A DNA stretch of 64,000 nt, taken from NCBI GenBank assembly GCA_963556145.1, contig OY744472.1, positions 5,208,001 through 5,272,000 of the forward strand. Direction: 5' to 3'. The translations under genes were made by a program, and so were the position numbers. Under the pieces are notes generated by a model. It ran no database searches, was not told the origin of the DNA, and was given only the letters and a program-made list of their open reading frames with translations. Source of the stretch: Hygrocybe punicea. Its lineage: Eukaryota > Basidiomycota > Agaricomycetes > Agaricales > Hygrophoraceae. This document shows positions 1-11,993 of this stretch, in pieces; the stretch's first letter is position 1, and every line of letters begins with the position of its first letter.

Positions 1-1
1 A

Positions 2-190
2 GATTTCAACCCGATTGAACTGGCGTTCTTGGCAATCAAGTCCGACATCAGGCGGAAGGGCAACATAGTGCGTGCAGCGATGGAAACACCTGACCAGCAG
101 GCTGAGGTCTTTTGCCAACTGTGGGAATCGGTGCACACATTGACAGCAGACGACGTGGAGGCTTTCTATCATCACTGTGGATATTTGTAG
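2..190 (+). pseudogene. DDE transposase, C-terminal fragment (Tc1/mariner-like, copy 1)
   Basis: This is the last 62 codons of the transposase; the rest lies left of the window. The reading begins at the third catalytic block (DFNPIELAF, with the last acidic residue Glu) and ends with YHHCGYL and a TAG stop. It matches the end of the copy-2 transposase (34550-34738) with few substitutions. The family cuts and pastes DNA at TA dinucleotides. Whether the copy-1 enzyme is intact cannot be judged from this fragment. Confidence 0.8.
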
Positions 191-1982
191 CTACATCTGG
201 CAAGGCTGATGTAGGAATATTTTGTTGTACTCTGTAATTGTGCAATTATCAATGTCTTTGCTTTGACATCTGTTGAGGGACTTCATTGCTTTGTAACCTT
301 TGTGGAGGGGTTGAGACTTTCATCAACAAATCCTTGCTTTGTTTGTGTAAAATTGTACATTGATAAGGATTATTCAATATGGCTGCCTGTGGAGCTGGAC
401 CCTAGTTTGCTTGTTGAGGGGAGGAGCCAGGCACAAGTATCAAAGGGCATCACTACCATTCATATTCAGGGAAGATGAGTTGGCACCAAGGCCTACCAGC
501 AATACAACAACCGGCTCATCAATGGGAGTTAGTATTGCCTGCTTTGAGTGAAGTAATGGTCTACAATCACCATACAGGATTGTCAAAGGGCATCACCGCC
601 ATTGAGATAAAAGGAGTTGGCACCAAGGCTTACCAACAATACAACAACCGGCTCATGAATGGGAGTTAGTATTGCCTGCTTTGAGTGAAGTAATGGTCTA
701 CGATCGCCATACAGGATCATCAAAGGGCATCACTGCCCGTCATAGGAAAGGAGTTGGCACCAAGGCTTACCAACAATACAACAACCAGCTCATCAATTGC
801 AGTTAGTATTGCCTGCTTTGAGTCAAGCAATGGACCACGATGATATCTTTGCTCTCTTTCATTGGCCTGGCTACTTTTCCACCTTGCATCATTTTATGTT
901 TTGCCTGGTCTTCCTCTCTTCACTTGGCAGTCAGCTAATTGCCTCTGCTTTCGACTTATGACTTTACCAATTTTCATATTCAACCGACACACACTGTCCC
1001 ATCTACATTGAAATTTCATCCACCCTGCTCATCTCAGTGCAACTCAGTCTCTCATCAGTCATGTTGCACCACCCCCTGCTGCTGTAGTCACCAATCATGA
1101 AACCCCAGCCCCTTGGTCCATTTCTATGTGTCCTTCATTTATATCCTATTTTAATCCTGCTCTTAAATAAAGGAATTGAGACAAGGTGCTAGGCACAAAA
1201 ATGACAGGGGAACACCCAATCCTGCTGCTGACCTTGATCAAGATGGTGGTTCGCCCCTCCAAACCTGTTTACTTCCTGTATCACTCATTGCCAGGATGGC
1301 AAGATCCACACCACTAGCAATGCACCTGCAGTGGTGTAAATGTTCCTCAATTGGTTTTTGTTGTAATACCTGCTTTCCCTCTACTCAGTCAGCCAGACTT
1401 GACTAAGATCACCATTCAGTTACAGTGAGGTTGTGGGTGATCATGGCCCATCATCTCACGCATGGACCCCTCGTCACGTCACAAACACAAATGGCCAACA
1501 GCTAATAACTTGAGGTAGCTGTAGCTGGTAGCTGGTCATCAGCCTTAGCTTAGCCAGACCTGGGCTAAGCTAAAACAGGCTAGGCTACTGGCTACTAGCC
1601 TTAGCTGTGGTAATACTAGAGCTGGATGTATTATTCCAGGTACTTTGTAATTCAAGGGACCCATCATTGATGCCAACTTGTAAGGCTCCAGGTAAGAATT
1701 CCCCACCCAGGTCAGTGACATCAACACAGTAGTTGTGTTCAAATTGTTTGTCCAATAATCCATAGGTCTTAACATATTGATGCTCTATGAACACTCCATC
1801 CATTCCATCCTCACCATACATAAGGCAAGCTGCCCCATGATTGCCAATATATATTTAATTTTCAATGATCCCAACTTTCTGCATTCTGAGCAACCACACA
1901 GCAACACTATATTGATAACTACAAGTCTGTTGAAGACATTGTAGGACTATCTACACACAAGAAAATGTTTCACTACTGCCCA
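191..1982. other. non-coding interior of the Tc1/mariner-like element
   Basis: No convincing gene lies between the transposase stop and the minus-strand gene. The stretch holds the minisatellite (about 441-857) and unique sequence conserved in copy 2. Short ORFs on both strands recur in both copies only because the DNA is duplicated. Around 1500-1600 there is a GCTA-rich patch (repeated gtagctggtagct and ttagctta). Confidence 0.6.
441..857 (+). repeat. minisatellite, three units of about 137-143 bp
   Basis: Units begin with caaagggcat at 441, 584 and 721. Each contains ggagttggcaccaaggc, acaacaaccrgctcat and agttagtattgcctgcttt. The same array with more units is in copy 2 (from 34989). Units differ by scattered substitutions, so this is an ageing tandem array inside the transposon. 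Confidence 0.85.
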
Positions 1983-4878
1983 TTATTTCCTGTTGGCCCT
2001 CTCAGCCTTCTTGATACGATCCGTGTCCTTCTGCGCAAACTTGAGAATTCGTTTCACGATTCCAATTGGGATATTGCAAATGGTTGAGAAATGGGTAATA
2101 GTCTCATTAGCAAGGCCTTCACCGGCAAGCTCATGGATGCGCCTGAACCCATTCACCCGGATGGCATCAGTATACTGGGAAAAATTATCTCCATCAATGC
2201 CCCGAGCACTGGAGTCGAGTGCAGCAAGCCAAGTGGGGATGGCTGGGAAGACATTGGGGATGTCATCGAAATCTATGCTGTCTGAGCTGGGGATGTGCAG
2301 CCCATCACGTCGGGAACGAGATAATTTTTTGGGTATGGCCGATGGAGGGGTGTACGGGGAATAGTAGTGCCTCGATCCACCATATGGAGGTGGCATCTGA
2401 ATGATGATCAGTTGAGCCGCACCACTTGTAGCAGCAACTTGAGCGGGTTTCACATTTACGTGCCGGCAAGAGGAAGCGTCGCCAAGCTTCAACTGGACAG
2501 GTGGCGAGATGGTCGAATCATATGAGCCGTTTGCCTGACGTGGACTACAATGAGTCTCGTTGAGCAATAAATAAACGAGACTCACGAGAAGCATGCCCCA
2601 GAGACTTAGATCAGTTATTTGTAAGGTGTAGTGATGGCCCTCCGGATATTTGACACAGGGTTTGCCATCATGAAGAGGACATTTGAGGTTCTCCGTAATC
2701 TCGGCAATGTAATCGGCGGATGTCTTCGGCACTTTCTTCCCCGATTCGGTGTCGTTCCCACTCTCCTCATCCGTGTCCGCCCGTTTCTTCCTCTTGGCCT
2801 TCACCTTGTCCAAGCATGTAGTCAGTCCAGTACATAGTATTATCAATTAAAATATTACCTTGTCCTTCTTATCGTCTGCCCGTCTCTTTCCACCCTTGCG
2901 AGATGTTTCACGTTGATTGACGAGAATAACCTGAAATGCCTTCTTTTTACCTTTAGCCTTAGCCATCTGATTCAACTCTGTCCGTGTGGCATCGAATAAC
3001 GCAGCAAGGTGAGTCACTTTGGTGAGTAGGAGAGGTCGCGCCTTGGCAGTCCATGTGCTGAACTTATAGGCCACCTTGAGTTCGGAACGCCGAATATCCA
3101 TCACATCGGCAACCTCACTACAAAATGTACTCCAAGTGGTGCCGGTAGTGTTGCCGAAGTTCAGTTCGGTCCGGTTCCGACCCTTTTTGGCGGAACCGTG
3201 AACTGAACTTCGGGTCCGGTTTGGCGCATGGCCAAACCCGGACCCAGACGGCGTCAAACCGTCTCTTCGCGTTCGGTCTGGGTTCAGACGCGGTCTGAAA
3301 CCCAGACCGAGGTGGGCTCACCCCATCCGTTCTCCTCGCGAATGGCAGGCACGTATCAATAGATACGGCGCTGCACTTTGCGAGGTAGATGGGTGCGGGG
3401 GAGCCCTCTGGTGTCCCCAAGGAATGTGGAGGGACGGGGTCTTGTCCCGTGGTCCCTGCGTGGCATTGCCGGCGCTGCTGCTGCCAACCGTTGTCCTGGT
3501 CAGGGCGGTGGTATGGTTGTGGTGGTGTTGCTGCCATGGCTGCTGCCGCTGCTGCTGTTGTCGCCGTTGCCGCTGCCGCTGCCGCTGCTGGCCATCGCCG
3601 TCGTCGTTGCCATGCCGCCGCTGGTGGTGGTGGTGTTGCGGCTGTCCCGTGTCCGTTGGCATTGGATGGCTTGGTGCAGCAGCAGCAGCTGCTGCTGCTG
3701 CCGGCACTGCTGCTGTTGTCCTCTTCGGGTGGTGGTATGGTCACGGTGGTGTTGCTGCCACGGCTGCTGCTGCTGGCGTTGCTGCTGTTGCCGGCGTTGC
3801 TGCTGTTGCCGGCGTTGCTGCTGCTGTTGCAGGCGCTTCTGCTGCTGCTGGCGCTGCTGATGGCCGTTGCCGTCGTCGTTGATGCCGTTGCCATTGCCAC
3901 TGCTGGTGGTGGTGGTGGTGGTGGTGGTGTTGCGGCCGTCCCACGTCCGTTGGCATTGCGTTGGCGCTGGGATCCATGTTGTGCCGGGTCGTGTGCGTCG
4001 CGGTCAAGTTGCCTGTGGCAGATAATATTAGTAAAGTTAAGAAATTTTATGAGACTTACCTGTGTTCATGAACGCGACAATGTGTCGCGTTCATTGGCCT
4101 TGCGTTGTTGCGGTGTTGGTGAAGAAAACCTACGTGTAATGGTCACATGATACTGGTTACCACGAAAAAGTAAGTAAAAGAAATACGAAAAACAAATGAA
4201 ATAAATACCTTAAAAATATCCGCATTCGCGGTTTGGACGCGGTTTGGAGCCGTTCAGGAAATCCGGCAGGCCTCGAAACCCGGAACTGAACCCACGGTCC
4301 GGTTCAGCACTTGGCTGAACTTAGACTGAACCTAGGATTCGGTTCGGGGTTTGAACCGGGTTCGGCTAGGTTCGGAACCGAACTACGGCAACACTAGGTG
4401 CCGGATGAAAATTTTTGTACATCGGATGCGGTCCCGATAGGGATATTGAATTTGAGGCAGAGAGCTTCTGTAAATTAGCGTAAGCGTAGGAAATATGTCA
4501 ATAAAAAACCAGAAAACCTTTGGGTTCGGAATCAGCATCAGAATCCGAGCTGACGACGTCAAATTCTTCATTGCGTTTTGCGTCCGCAGCCCCAGCTGGC
4601 CCAAGAAGCTCCTTGACAAGGATGTTGACATCATCGGCGTCTTGCTCGTTGTCGGAGCCAGGAGGTGGATTGTATACCTCGTTGCGATCTAGCACTTCGA
4701 CATCCGGCTCCAAGTCGTCTAGTCCGTCGCGCACTTTGTAGGCTGGCGTTGGTTTGGGACATGTTCGAGGACGAGGGGGCGTAGGGCTTTTGCCAGCCTC
4801 ACCTGGCAGGTCCTTAGGGACAGGAGCTGCCCGGTGTGCTTTGGGACCTCGGCTTTGTTTTTGTCAAGCGTTCCCCAT
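1983..4878 (-). pseudogene. second gene of the Tc1/mariner-like element, copy 1 (interrupted)
   Basis: This minus-strand gene has the same exon plan as 37201-38854. The likely ATG is at 4878, giving an N-terminus beginning MGNA. An acidic linker follows (DADSEP), then a module with [12 protein letters not shown], a Lys/Arg-rich linker, and a possible zinc site (CPLHDGKPC with following His-His). The C-terminal segment of about 70 residues looks like a SAM domain ([13 protein letters not shown]...RILKF). Introns follow GT..AG, for example after KKDK and after WGMLL. The copy is dead. Codon 5 is TGA (4864-4866) where copy 2 has CGA, and a hAT-like element (3146-4396) sits in the second exon. 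Related proteins occur in Agaricomycetes; the function is unknown. I infer that it is cargo or an accessory factor of the element. Confidence 0.72.
3146..4396. mobile_element. hAT-like non-autonomous element 1 (1251 bp)
   Basis: The ends are inverted: TAGTGTTGCCGAAGTTC on the left and the complement of TAGTGTTGCCGTAGTTC on the right. It is flanked by the perfect 8-bp duplication GGTGCCGG (3138-3145 and 4397-4404). Copy 2 of the host element gives the empty site: one related 8-mer (GATGTCGG) and no insert. TAG-G-TTG ends and 8-bp duplications are typical of hAT elements. The interior is a long GCT/GTT trinucleotide tract (about 3470-3900) followed by AT-rich DNA. No transposase is visible. Confidence 0.92.
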
Positions 4879-4980
4879 GCAAGTCGCGATGAAGGAGGAA
4901 GGATGATCTTCGGCCGTTTCCGCGGTAACACACGATTTGATTTGGCTCTCAAGCAACAAATATATTTATATAAGTACAGT

Positions 4981-5591
4981 ACATGTCTCATATACGAAGG
5001 ATAGACCAGCCGTGCACAAACAGAATGGATAGATGTCGAGAAAAATGGCTGGAGGTAGATAGTATAGTACAGAGGTTCCAAGCTGCCTGTAAAGCCGAGT
5101 ACTGAGTATGGTCAGGTTATGGCGATGCATGCACCTGGGGTAGACATACCATGAAAGGTTCCATATAGTTCCTGGACAACATCTCTCCACTAGGTAATGC
5201 AGATACGCTCACAGTGTCAGGGTGGCGTTGGGTGACATCTGGGTTTTCCTACGGTGAAAATTCAAGTGATTCAGCACAAAAACTACATGGGCATCTGGGC
5301 AGGACATACCTGGGTTATTTTGGCCCAATTCCAGCTTGGTATCTCCCCGCGATGCACCAGAAATGTTCTCCGAGAGGGTGACAAGGCCCAAATTTTGATC
5401 GTGCCCATACTTGAGAAATGGGGCCTGAAAGTTGGTTGTGCACCTGGTGAGGGATGAGGGGATGACAGAACAGAAAGAATTAGATGGAAATGTTGAGAAT
5501 TGGATGAGAAACGGCTCACCGATGTTTCGTGTGCCAGAGTGACAAAATTCGCGTGTTACGTGTGATGTGACAACCTTTCTGAAAATGGCAA
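4981..5591 (-). repeat. right long terminal inverted repeat of copy 1
   Basis: This stretch of about 611 bp is nearly identical to the right repeat of copy 2 (38957-39567) and is the reverse complement of the left repeat of copy 2 (32830-33442). It ends with the shared terminus CAATGCCATTTTCAG-like sequence next to TA. Repeats of this length are long for Tc1/mariner elements. Confidence 0.85.
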
Positions 5592-5706
5592 TAATTAGGG
5601 TGATGCATTTAGAGATGACACGTCACCATATCAAATTCACCTTCTAGATCCAAGGGTACTGCTCTCAGAAGCAGAGGACGAGGACTCAGATCTCAAGGTC
5701 AGATCC

Positions 5707-8229
5707 ATGCATGCGACTAGCCACAATGACTCGTCTTCAGTATCCGATGATGACTCATCATCATCCTCATCCGTATCTGATGACAGTATTACCATGGCAT
5801 CCAACATGCAATCTACAAAAGATCAAGTCGTCAGTTCAAAAACACAATCAACAGAATTTCAAATGGAGTCCTCAGTGCGTACGGCAATAAACAGCAAAAA
5901 GGCCCCTCTGCTTGCCTATTTTAAGCCATGCTCTCTGGAGGAATATCACAAGAATCTTGCAAGAGACAGGGATCTAATCGAAGATCAGGCTTCGGGTGTC
6001 CAGATGGAGAGGGCTAGTGAGCAAAGCATCTGAAAGAGAGAGCAAGCCAAACTTCGACAATGTAAACGCCGTGACAGCAAACGCCGGCAGGAAATTGTGG
6101 AGGGGATCCGCAGTCCTGGTGGTACAAAACGAAAGATCATTCCCTTCGAGTTAACTGGTTCTGTACCTACCAAGAAGGCCAGGATGGACCTGCCAGAAGA
6201 GACATGGCCAGCTCGTATGCTGGAACAGAGGTTAAAAGAGAAGAACCGAAAACTGCAGGGCCGCAAAAGGAAACACGAGAAATGTCGTGCAAAATATAAC
6301 AATTGGTTCTCTCCAGTGACTTGGAGGATTATTGAGCAGGTGCGCCAAGCTGCAGGTTGGAAGATGAGTGCCATCAGGATTGTAAAAATTGCACAAATGT
6401 GGAATCCTGAGATTTTTGAGGGATTGACAAGGGAAACTGTGAAGGGATGGATTGACAGATCGGGTGAAAAACCACAGTGGTCAGATGCTACTCTCCAGAG
6501 AGCGGCAGCTGGCAATGCTCCAGGTCATCAAAATGGTGGTCCTTGTGGAGTATTTGTCAGTAGCAGCACGTATCTGCGGAAAATGCTTACGTTGGTGTTT
6601 TCTAGGCACTATACCCAGGCGTCACGCAAAAAATCAAGGACAGGTTGATCAGTCTTCGTGAAACTTGTGTTCCCCTGACAGTGATCTTTGTCCAGGGTGT
6701 GATGCTGGCCACAATCATATGAGAAGATCCAGAGATCATGAAACGGCGGTTCAATGATGGCTCAACATTCCGTGCCTCAGACACTTTTGTCAGGAGATGG
6801 CTGCGCAGTGCACTGGGTTGGACCCGTCGAAAAGGCACCCGTGCTGCCCACAAATTACCTGTAAATTGGGAGGATGTATGTGAGAAGTCAGCGATGAGGA
6901 AGGCATACCTTTTGAAGGAATATGACATCCCAGCCAAGCTCTACGCTAACTCAGATCAAACACAACGGTTGTATGCGCCAGGCGACAAGCTAATGTACGC
7001 TGAAATTGGTGCTAAACAAGTGTCAGTGATCAGTGGCGGTGAGAAATGAGCCTTCACCGTCATGGTAACCATCACAAGCACTGGGACTTTGTTGCCATTC
7101 CAGGCTGTTTACCAAGGGTTAACAGATCGCTCATGCCCAGATCCCACTTCCACAGATTATGACAACGCAATAGCTGCCGGTTTCCGTCTCAATTATTCAG
7201 GAACAAAGACTTACTGGTCTAATCAGCATACAATGAAGCTTTTTGTGGATGAAATACTCACACCTTATTTCAAGGAAATGAAAACTAGACTGCACCGTCC
7301 ACAAGATCAGTGATCGCTATGGACCGTTGATGTATGGGCGGTCCACCATTCTGAGGAATTTCTTGACTGGATGCACACCAAGCATCCAACGATTCTCATG
7401 GACTTTGTACCTGGGGGCTGTACTGGTGTCGCCCAACCCTGCGACGTCGGCTTTCAACGGCCTTTCAAACACATAACAAGCCAATGTTTTATCGAAGACG
7501 TCGTGAAAATGACACTTGCCCAGATAGACAACGGAGAAAAGGATGTTATGATTGACAGCCAGCTGCCGACCCTTAGAAACGCAAGTGTCCGATGGCTGTG
7601 GGCTGCATATGAAACTCTAAATAAGAAAGACATCGTTCAGAAGGTGAGTCCTGATGCAATTCGCAGATGATCATGTTGACTCACTGGCTCTGTAGGCATT
7701 CGAACTCTGTGTTGTAAAGGAGTGGGACCTGAGCCATGAACGTCTAAGATCATTCGATATGCAAGAGAAATTGAGGTGGTTGCGCATCACAAATGATCCG
7801 TTCTGGGAAGAATTGACATGGGTGAATCCATGCCATCAGTGGCCGACAGTAGGTGGGATTGTGGTTGAAGACATTATGGAGGACCCTGATGATGAAGACG
7901 AGATGGACGACAGTGCGGTGAGCCTGTGCAATGTGATGGCCGCAACTCACCGAAAAAAACAGCCCCAAATGTGGCATGGGCATGTTGCCGCTCACGAAAA
8001 CGGCAGTTTGATTAGTGCAGCAGATGCTGAGACATTGGATGAAGTACCAGAACTATTAAAGACAGGGGAGGTACAGGCAGCAGGGGAGGAGGGAAGGGGG
8101 AAGAGGAAGAGGATGGCTAACAAGATGTACAGCCTTGCGGACTTCACACGACACTGGGACAATGACTTGATGTTGAGTAAAAAGGATTTCCCCATTTGGA
8201 CACAATTACTTAAAAAGGAAATGGTTTGA
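5707..8229 (+). pseudogene. pogo/Fot-like DDE transposase, decayed
   Basis: Translation in one splice-compatible frame gives a transposase of the DDE_1 (pogo/Fot) type common in mushrooms. It has an acidic/Ser-rich N-terminus, a helix-rich DNA-binding part, and the catalytic blocks ANSDQT (about 6950), TVDVWAVHHSEEFLDWM (about 7325) and MDFVPGGCTGVAQPCDVGFQ (about 7400). The tail is charged. Likely introns are 6550-6605 and 7643-7696. The chain is broken by four in-frame TGA codons (6031, 6720, 7047, 7311), each one C-to-T change from CGA. No clear terminal inverted repeats were found. Copy 1 of the Tc1/mariner-like element ends 116 bp upstream and may have landed in its left flank. Confidence 0.8.
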
Positions 8230-8392
8230 TCAATTCACCGATCTCCTGTGTGATGCGTGACACAGCGTGATTTTTCGCCGGTCCGAGGTCGAGTGTGACG
8301 CGTGACAGGTGAACTGACCGAATTGGTACAGTATTATCCTTTCTGTTATAGGGCGACCGGAGTCCGGACGGCCACCGGACCGCGAGCAGTAC

Positions 8393-8400
8393 TTATAAAT
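8393..8400 (+). promoter_or_regulatory. TATA box of the 8459 gene
   Basis: The sequence ttataaat lies about 60 bp before the ATG at 8459, a normal distance for a fungal core promoter. Inferred from sequence and position only. Confidence 0.5.
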
Positions 8401-8458
8401 CCCGAAGGGTGGCACTGCCTCGTATCACCAGATAACTTCAGTATCCTGCAAGTTCACA

Positions 8459-11366
8459 ATGCCGAAGTCTGAGCGGGACTCCGATGTTTACGCTCGAAAT
8501 TTACTCCCAAAGGGCCATGGCTACCCAATGTGGTCTCCCCAACCCTTGCTCAACTTACCAGCGGCTTACCAATCACAAGGTGTTAGCATTGGTGACGTTG
8601 GCCTCATCACGGAAAATGGCTCCTTCGATTATTTGTTCAACATCTGCCAGCCCGAGAATGCCAGCGTGAATTGCAATAACAATGGCCAACCGATGGTACC
8701 AGAGAACTTCGAACAAGTGGTATTGGAGGAATCGGACTGCCCTTTTCAACTTTTCCGCCAGGCGAAATCTTACTTCTCCAGCACTTCAATGGTCTCAAAG
8801 GCCCTTAATGCAAGCCTATCCAGCGGATCAAACCCGTAACATTACCTCGTTTCATTTTGTTTTCTCGGTTTTCTGATCCTTCCAACCAGTGTCGTGCCAG
8901 CTGGTGCAGCTGCTGGCATTGAATTCTCTGCCGTAACCTCCGAAGGAGCCATTCTCTATTTACCTGAAGGTGCCTACCGGACCAACCTCAGTAATTTTAA
9001 CATATTTCGTGAGCAAGCATTCAAACATGCCCGTGATTGGCACTACTTCGTGAAGATGAAGCGAGGCCGAAGAAGTGGATCATTGTACCTTGTCACTGGA
9101 TGTGATAAGTCCCCTTCATGGGGGGTAGCTTCATTCTTTAACAAATGCGGAGGGGAGGGTGCCACAATAAAGCTCATTACACAAGTGGCACAAGCGAATA
9201 CGTCGTACAGCCATTCATGGGAAACTATCGGCAGTGTGGACCATCTGAGTGGTCCAACTCCACCGAATGATAACGGGGAACTCAACCAGGCTATTTTCAT
9301 CCGTGGATTCAAAATTTCTCTACGCGACGGCTTGTCAGCTAAATTCAAAGGATCACTCAAACTAGAACATGAGAATAAATTGGAGAAACCCGACACTATC
9401 CCAGGGGGGTCAATATTCCGGAGAGCTTTGGCTCCCTTCTTCAATGGCGGGGGCTCGAGTCGCCTTGGTGGAGATTCTGGTCAGGGTAGTGGTAGTGCAC
9501 GGCAGAACCAACATTCGTCACAACCATCTGGGGGAACTATTTCTTCAGATATAATATCGGATGGTGATGTACAACTCGAGTTGATCCCTGGAGACTCTGA
9601 GGCGAGTGTCACTTCCAATTTACCCAACTTTCGCTCATCTTTTTGGAGCAGCCATTTCATCCTTCGACCGTTATCAATCAATTCCTTCTTGACTCAAACC
9701 CGGTTCGTGCGCTATTGCGTCGATTGATACTTCCTCGCTCAATAACCATAATTCGATCAGAAAGCTGAAGTTGCAGTCACACATGACGAGATCTGGTGCT
9801 CTGTGCTTCCTGACGTTTGTCGAATACATCTTAATATTGAGTCGATGTTGATTTTTACTATGTAGAACGATGCCATCTTCCCAGATGATCAAGAACTCAT
9901 TGACCGTATCCGAAAGAAATATCAGGTTGTGGTAGAGTCTGGTGAGAATTTGCTGATGACTGCATAGCCCACAATTACTAATCAAATTTTCAGAGCGAGT
10001 TTTTTTTGTCGCACAGAGCGATCTATCTGAAACTACTGGCATCGTTGTCCCTTCCAATGTCGCAAAGAGTTTGTCTGCAAGAGAAGCACCCTCGTCTCCC
10101 TCGTATACTGGCGATTACCGGTCTCAAACCATTGAGGGATTAGAGGAAAAAGTATCCTTTCGTGCGAGGCCTATCGATCTTAGTGTCGACGACCTCCAAA
10201 AATCGGCCTTCAGGTGAGTTCTTCCGGTGGTATCGTATGCTTCGCTGTCAATTGATCCCCATTAGATCTTTCACCATTCTAGAGCCTTGGTTCTATCCAC
10301 AGACAATGTGCGTTTATTCTGTGCTAACACTGGTTCTTGTCTGGTTTATTATTATTTAAAAACAAAAACAGTTTCGAACACCCTATGGTTCAAAACACCG
10401 TGCGGCAAATTCGAGAGCAAAGCCTGGAATATGTTTCTGCAATGCAGAATAGTCGGACGGTCAGCCTCTAGTTAGATGATATCTGACGCAGACAAGTTGA
10501 TTGTATCATAGATCGCCGAAAAGGGGTATGCCTTCGCAAAGGATGCCGTTGACTTGTTGGGCTTCTTGACTGGTCAGAGTTCCGCCGAGGAACTCTCTAC
10601 ATTTGTCGAGTCGATGCTTCAGGTCGCAACATCAGCTCACAAACTCTCCGAAGAAACTAGTCAGCAGTTCCGCAACATCCGTGCCAAACTTTTACAAGTA
10701 TGCTTTTCATTTTTTTTCGCCAGGGGATAATCGACCATTGGAGCTGATCTGTGACCCTCAGATTTTGGGGGGGATACCCAGTGCCATCGAAGAGGCTAGA
10801 GCGCAACAACTAGCAGAATCCCAGAAAGAAAACGACCCCCTTACGACTGACATCATCACACTATCTATAACTTTACTGGCTCCCCTTACAGTCGAGATGG
10901 TCAAGATGAGGCTCAGCACAGGTTTTCCAACACTTCAAGGTGGGTCAAATCATGTTTTAATCAACGAGCGCGAGATGAATGATAATGAATTGGATCGCTT
11001 AGATCGTCGGACCGTGGTCAGTTCATTTGGGGACGAGATGGGTGTCCTCCGTGGGGCCGATGAAGACATTAGGGGGTTGATTACTGATGTGGGTGTATTT
11101 TGCAACTGGTGGTTTTCGATGAAGGGCGACCTCCAATATCTCCTGACGCGTATATCGCAATCGAGCTGCCAAAAGTTTGACCGGTTGTACACGGTGAATG
11201 TCAAGCAGAAATGGTTGCGTATCCAAGAAAATTTCCAATCATACAGTAGGACGGTAGGTGGACTATATCTAGATGTATGGATGTAGTTGAACTTACCTCG
11301 CAACCCGTGTAGATAAATAATATTGTACTCTTATGCCCTCAGATTCAATCCCCTGGGGTCACCTAG
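8459..11366 (+). CDS. Agaricomycete-type protein of unknown function, helical C-terminal half
   Basis: This is a multi-exon gene. The N-terminal half opens with MPKSERDSDVYARNLLPK and contains GYPMWSPQP, GDVGLI and, further on, ARDWHYFVK and VTGCDKSPSWG. A conserved block HPSTVINQFLL is followed across an intron by EVAVTHDEIWCSVL. The second half is predicted to be alpha-helical, with EHPMVQNTVRQIREQ, EKGYAFAKDAVDLLGFL and, near the end, WWFSMKGDLQYLL. Introns are clear at about 8838-8890, about 9715-9764 and near 11254-11313. The stop is read at 11364-11366. I recognise the type from Agaricomycete gene sets, where it is repeated and uncharacterised. The helical half could suggest membrane activity, but that is speculation. 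Exact splice sites between 9.6 and 10.8 kb are uncertain. Confidence 0.65.
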
Positions 11367-11484
11367 TTGCGGTGGAACAGATCACTCTCCTTAATGATGA
11401 CTGCAGTTGGCTTGACGGTCAGGTTCAAATTGATTCCGGATGGTGTTAAATATTACGAATGATTCATATACTTGTGTTTTGTCT

Positions 11485-11645
11485 TCATTGGAAGCGAATC
11501 CACAGCATATAACATAAACGCCTATAAACCTAGACATATGTCGGAGATGGAACCCCTTCAACCCAATAAGGACGTCTGTGCATTTGAGATTTCAGTCTCC
11601 GAAGGGCAACACATAAACTGACATCGCTTCGAAGTGCCGGACATC
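11485..11645 (+). repeat. left terminal inverted repeat of the RecQ/DUF6589 element
   Basis: The reverse complement of 18803-18963 matches this stretch almost perfectly. The differences seen are at gaaggg/gaagag and cgaagtg/cgtagtg. The inner end holds GTGCCGGACAT, a motif repeated just inside. Confidence 0.9.
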
Positions 11646-11752
11646 GCTTGGGGGTGCCGGACAGGCACATTGCTATTTTAAGCAAAATATTTATTTTATG
11701 ATTTTGCTTAAAATAGCAATGTGCCTGTCCGGCACCCCCAAGCGATGTCCGG
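11637..11752. repeat. perfect 52-bp palindrome with 12-nt loop
   Basis: Arm 11637-11688 (beginning CCGGACATCGCTTGGGGGTG) and arm 11701-11752 are exact reverse complements, separated by the loop atttattttatg. It starts at the inner edge of the left inverted repeat and uses the same CCGGACATC motif. Only the left end has it. A further 15-bp perfect inverted pair, GACGTTATAGGGCAG, is at 11766-11780 and 11845-11859. Confidence 0.95.
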
Positions 11753-11993
11753 TAGTCTCGTTCCCGACGTTATAGGGCAGGATGCTCCGGACCATCGGAC
11801 ATGAAAGCGGAGGCAAAAAACATGTAAGGTTCAGTCGTTGCAATCTGCCCTATAACGTCTGGTGCATTTCGTAACTAAACAATGCGCGCGTGTCACGCGT
11901 GCGACTTTCCGTGTACTTCCTTCTTCTATCACACGCGTTTACGTCTTCTTTTGGCGCGGCTTCCCATCTTGGGCTTCTTATTCCCTATTATAT

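Larger units (their letters stand above)
1..5591 (+). mobile_element. Tc1/mariner-like element, copy 1 (left end outside window)
   Basis: This is the right-hand part of the element seen complete at 32830-39567. The two align nearly base for base: offset 34548 at the left, 33976 at the right, changed by insertions. It ends at 5591 with the terminal sequence CTGAAAACGGCAA-type (one change in this copy) followed by TA, the dinucleotide expected as target duplication for Tc1/mariner elements. It contains the 3' end of a DDE transposase, a three-unit minisatellite, a second gene on the minus strand and the right long inverted repeat. A 1.25-kb hAT-like element (3146-4396) is nested in it and is missing from copy 2. 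Copy 2 in turn has two small insertions missing here. Confidence 0.88.

Noticed and set aside
441..857. Possible CRISPR array
   Set aside because: The repeats are 137-143 bp direct units without spacers, in a eukaryotic genome; it is a minisatellite.
3378..4150. Long overlapping ORFs rich in Ala, Leu, Cys or Arg
   Set aside because: They are translations of GCT/GTT trinucleotide repeats inside hAT-like element 1, open in several frames at once.
5209..5457. ORFs repeated at 32.9-33.2 and 39.2-39.4 kb that look conserved
   Set aside because: They lie in the long inverted repeats of the Tc1/mariner-like element; the likeness is due to DNA duplication, and both strands are open.
5593..8330. Terminal inverted repeats around the pogo-like transposase
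   Set aside because: gacacgtcacc-type words occur on both sides but do not align over a useful length.
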